DNA of 64,000 bases, taken from assembly GCF_005234135.1 (NCBI RefSeq), contig NZ_CP039965.1, positions 1,417,501 through 1,481,500 on the forward strand. The letters run 5' to 3'. The notes beneath the pieces were generated by a model. The model made no database searches. It saw nothing but the letters and a program-made list of their open reading frames with translations, and was not told the origin of the DNA. The position numbers and the translations under genes were made by a program. Below are positions 62,808 to 64,000 of this stretch, one piece after another (positions within the stretch are counted from its first letter, which is position 1; every line of letters starts with the position of its first letter). Source of the DNA: Pseudorhodobacter turbinis (GTDB taxonomy: Bacteria; Pseudomonadota; Alphaproteobacteria; Rhodobacterales; Rhodobacteraceae).

Positions 62808-64000
62808 AGCACCACCGCCCATTGCACGACCGGATAGCTGGCCTTCCAGCCGCGTTTGCTGCCCAAGGGCGCGGCGCGCGCCAGTTCGATCCGCAGCAAT
62901 GTTCCGCCCAGGCGGGCCTGCGCAGAGGCCAGTAATGCCTCGGATTCCAGCGTGACGGCATTGGCGACCAGCCGTGTGCCTTGGGGTAATGTTGTTGTCA
63001 GATGGTCCAACATCCCATCCGACAACCCGCCACCGATAAAGACCGCATCAGGGCGGGGCAGATCGGCCAATGCCTTGGGGGCGTGACCTTCGACGATCTG
63101 CAAACGGTCGACGCCCAGCCGGTCGGCATTGCGGCGGATGGTGGCGGCACGGTCGGCACGCGGCTCTATCGCCACGGCTTGGGTCGTTGGATGTGTCAAA
63201 AGCCATTCAACCGCGATAGAGCCGGACCCGCCGCCGATATCCCACAGCCGCAGCCCCGCACGCGGTTCCAGCACAGAGAGGGTCAGCGCGCGGATCGGGC
63301 GTTTGGTGATCTGGCCGTCGGTCTCAAAAAAGCTGTCGTCGATGCCGCTGCTGCGAGGCAGGGCGGGGCCGTTGCCTGCAACCTCTAGCGCGACACAAAG
63401 CGGGTGTGCGAAATCACGGTTCGGTAGGGCCTGCGCGGGCGCATTCGTGATCCGTTGCCTTGGACCGCCAAGGGATTCCATCACCGTCATGCGGGTTTCG
63501 CCAAACCCTTGGGCGCAAAGCCATGCGGCTAGCGCGTGCGGCGCGTGGCCATCCCTTAACAGCACAATCGCACGCGCGCCGCTTGCCAGATGCGGGCGCA
63601 GGCGCGCCAGCGGGGCGGCGTGCAAGCCCAAGCATAGCGTTTCCTCCAACCGCCAGCCAAGTTGTGCAGCGGCAAGGGAAAAGGTCGAGGGGGTAGGAAA
63701 TGCGCGCCATTCGCGGCGGTCAAGATGGGCGGCGATGACGCTGCCCGCACCAAAACAAAACGGATCACCCGAGGCCAGCACAACCACCCGCTGCCCGCGC
63801 AAAGCCAGCAGCAACGGCAGCCCATCCGCAAAAGGCACCGGCCATTCCACCTGTTTGGCCAAGGTTTCGCCCAATAATGCCAGATGGCGGGGTGGGCCCA
63901 TCACAACTTTGGCCTGCGTCAGCGCATCACGGCTTGCGGGGGACAGCCCCTCCGGTCCATCTTCGCCAAGTCCGATGATTGTCAGCCAAGGGGTTTCAAC
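62804..64000 (-). CDS. cobL: Precorrin-6B C5,15-methyltransferase (decarboxylating), 5' end outside window
   Basis: Reading from the window end the protein begins PWLTIIGLGEDGPEGLSPAS, the CobL N-terminal methyltransferase (CbiE-like) domain, with VVVLASGDPFCFGAGSV. The C-terminal CbiT-like domain has LWDIGGGSGSIAVEWLLTHP and DAVFIGGGLSDGM. It methylates C5 and C15 and decarboxylates the C12 side chain. About 398 codons are visible; at most a few are missing. First visible gene of the operon. Confidence 0.93.
   Translation of the reverse strand, partial: VETPWLTIIGLGEDGPEGLSPASRDALTQAKVVMGPPRHLALLGETLAKQVEWPVPFADGLPLLLALRGQRVVVLASGDPFCFGAGSVIAAHLDRREWRAFPTPSTFSLAAAQLGWRLEETLCLGLHAAPLARLRPHLASGARAIVLLRDGHAPHALAAWLCAQGFGETRMTVMESLGGPRQRITNAPAQALPNRDFAHPLCVALEVAGNGPALPRSSGIDDSFFETDGQITKRPIRALTLSVLEPRAGLRLWDIGGGSGSIAVEWLLTHPTTQAVAIEPRADRAATIRRNADRLGVDRLQIVEGHAPKALADLPRPDAVFIGGGLSDGMLDHLTTTLPQGTRLVANAVTLESEALLASAQARLGGTLLRIELARAAPLGSKRGWKASYPVVQWAVVL

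Overview
This window carries the chromosome-type gene content of an alphaproteobacterium of the order Rhodobacterales, probably the Roseobacter group. The rRNA operon ends 23S-5S-initiator tRNA-fMet. Also typical of that group are a bufferin (DUF2282/DUF692/DUF2063) operon, a bkd operon with an Lrp-type regulator, a nagK-SIS-nagA cluster and aerobic cobalamin genes (cobF, cobE, cobL). The density of insertion sequences and broken genes recalls IS-rich polar genera such as Octadecabacter, but the sequence alone does not fix the genus.

Layout. 1-1600: end of an rrn operon (23S 3' part, 5S, tRNA-fMet, terminator). 1.6-4.4 kb: a truncated gene, an IS110 scrap, copy 1 of a 1198-bp IS3-family element and a second, 5'-truncated IS3-family transposase that carries two 39-bp palindromes inserted in frame. 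4.6-15.1 kb: an ECF sigma/anti-sigma pair, membrane and redox genes (DUF6789, hydrolase-OsmC fusion, P460 cytochrome, YeeE/YedE), a deletion scar, then the leftward bufABC-doxX-DUF3179 operon. The anti-sigma gene and bufA have the same promoter-like motif (TGTAACG-N13-CGTGTC), which suggests that the sigma factor drives both. 15.5-20.5 kb: a pirin gene split by an IS1595-family element, a second pirin, a flavin reductase and DoxX, with a divergent LysR gene. 20.7-22.9 kb: lysis-type prophage genes. 22.9-25.5 kb: a 250-bp direct repeat of the tRNA-fMet 3' flank, followed by a mosaic of gene fragments.

26.0-28.0 kb: a DUF305 protein, then an AT-rich two-gene cassette: a 75-aa small protein coupled to a 285-aa protein with an EExxH...H pattern resembling HExxH-type peptide hydroxylases. 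This is the best candidate in the window for an undescribed system. 28.1-31.4 kb: collapsed phage head genes. 31.5-33 kb: IS copy 2 and an IS256 remnant. 33.5-42.4 kb: a large secreted phytase-type esterase, an IS6 pseudogene, UspA, fragments, a serine recombinase and a chimeric integrase ORF.

42.5-49.7 kb: branched-chain 2-oxoacid dehydrogenase operon (E1 alpha, E1 beta, E2, E3 and a small ACT-like protein), a divergent Lrp regulator and a 5'-truncated dadA. 50.0-54.7 kb: IS copy 3 inside a TniA-TniB-TniQ transposon, with iterated end repeats on the right. 54.8-57.9 kb: amino-sugar catabolism (kinase, SIS deaminase, NagA). 57.9-64 kb: leftward cobalamin genes cobL-cobE-cobM-cobB-cobA, then a B12 riboswitch in front of a CbiM-like transporter and cobF.

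The three IS3 copies look the same and none has a target duplication, so many junctions are probably recombination scars. Repeats of this length are also where an assembly could be misjoined.
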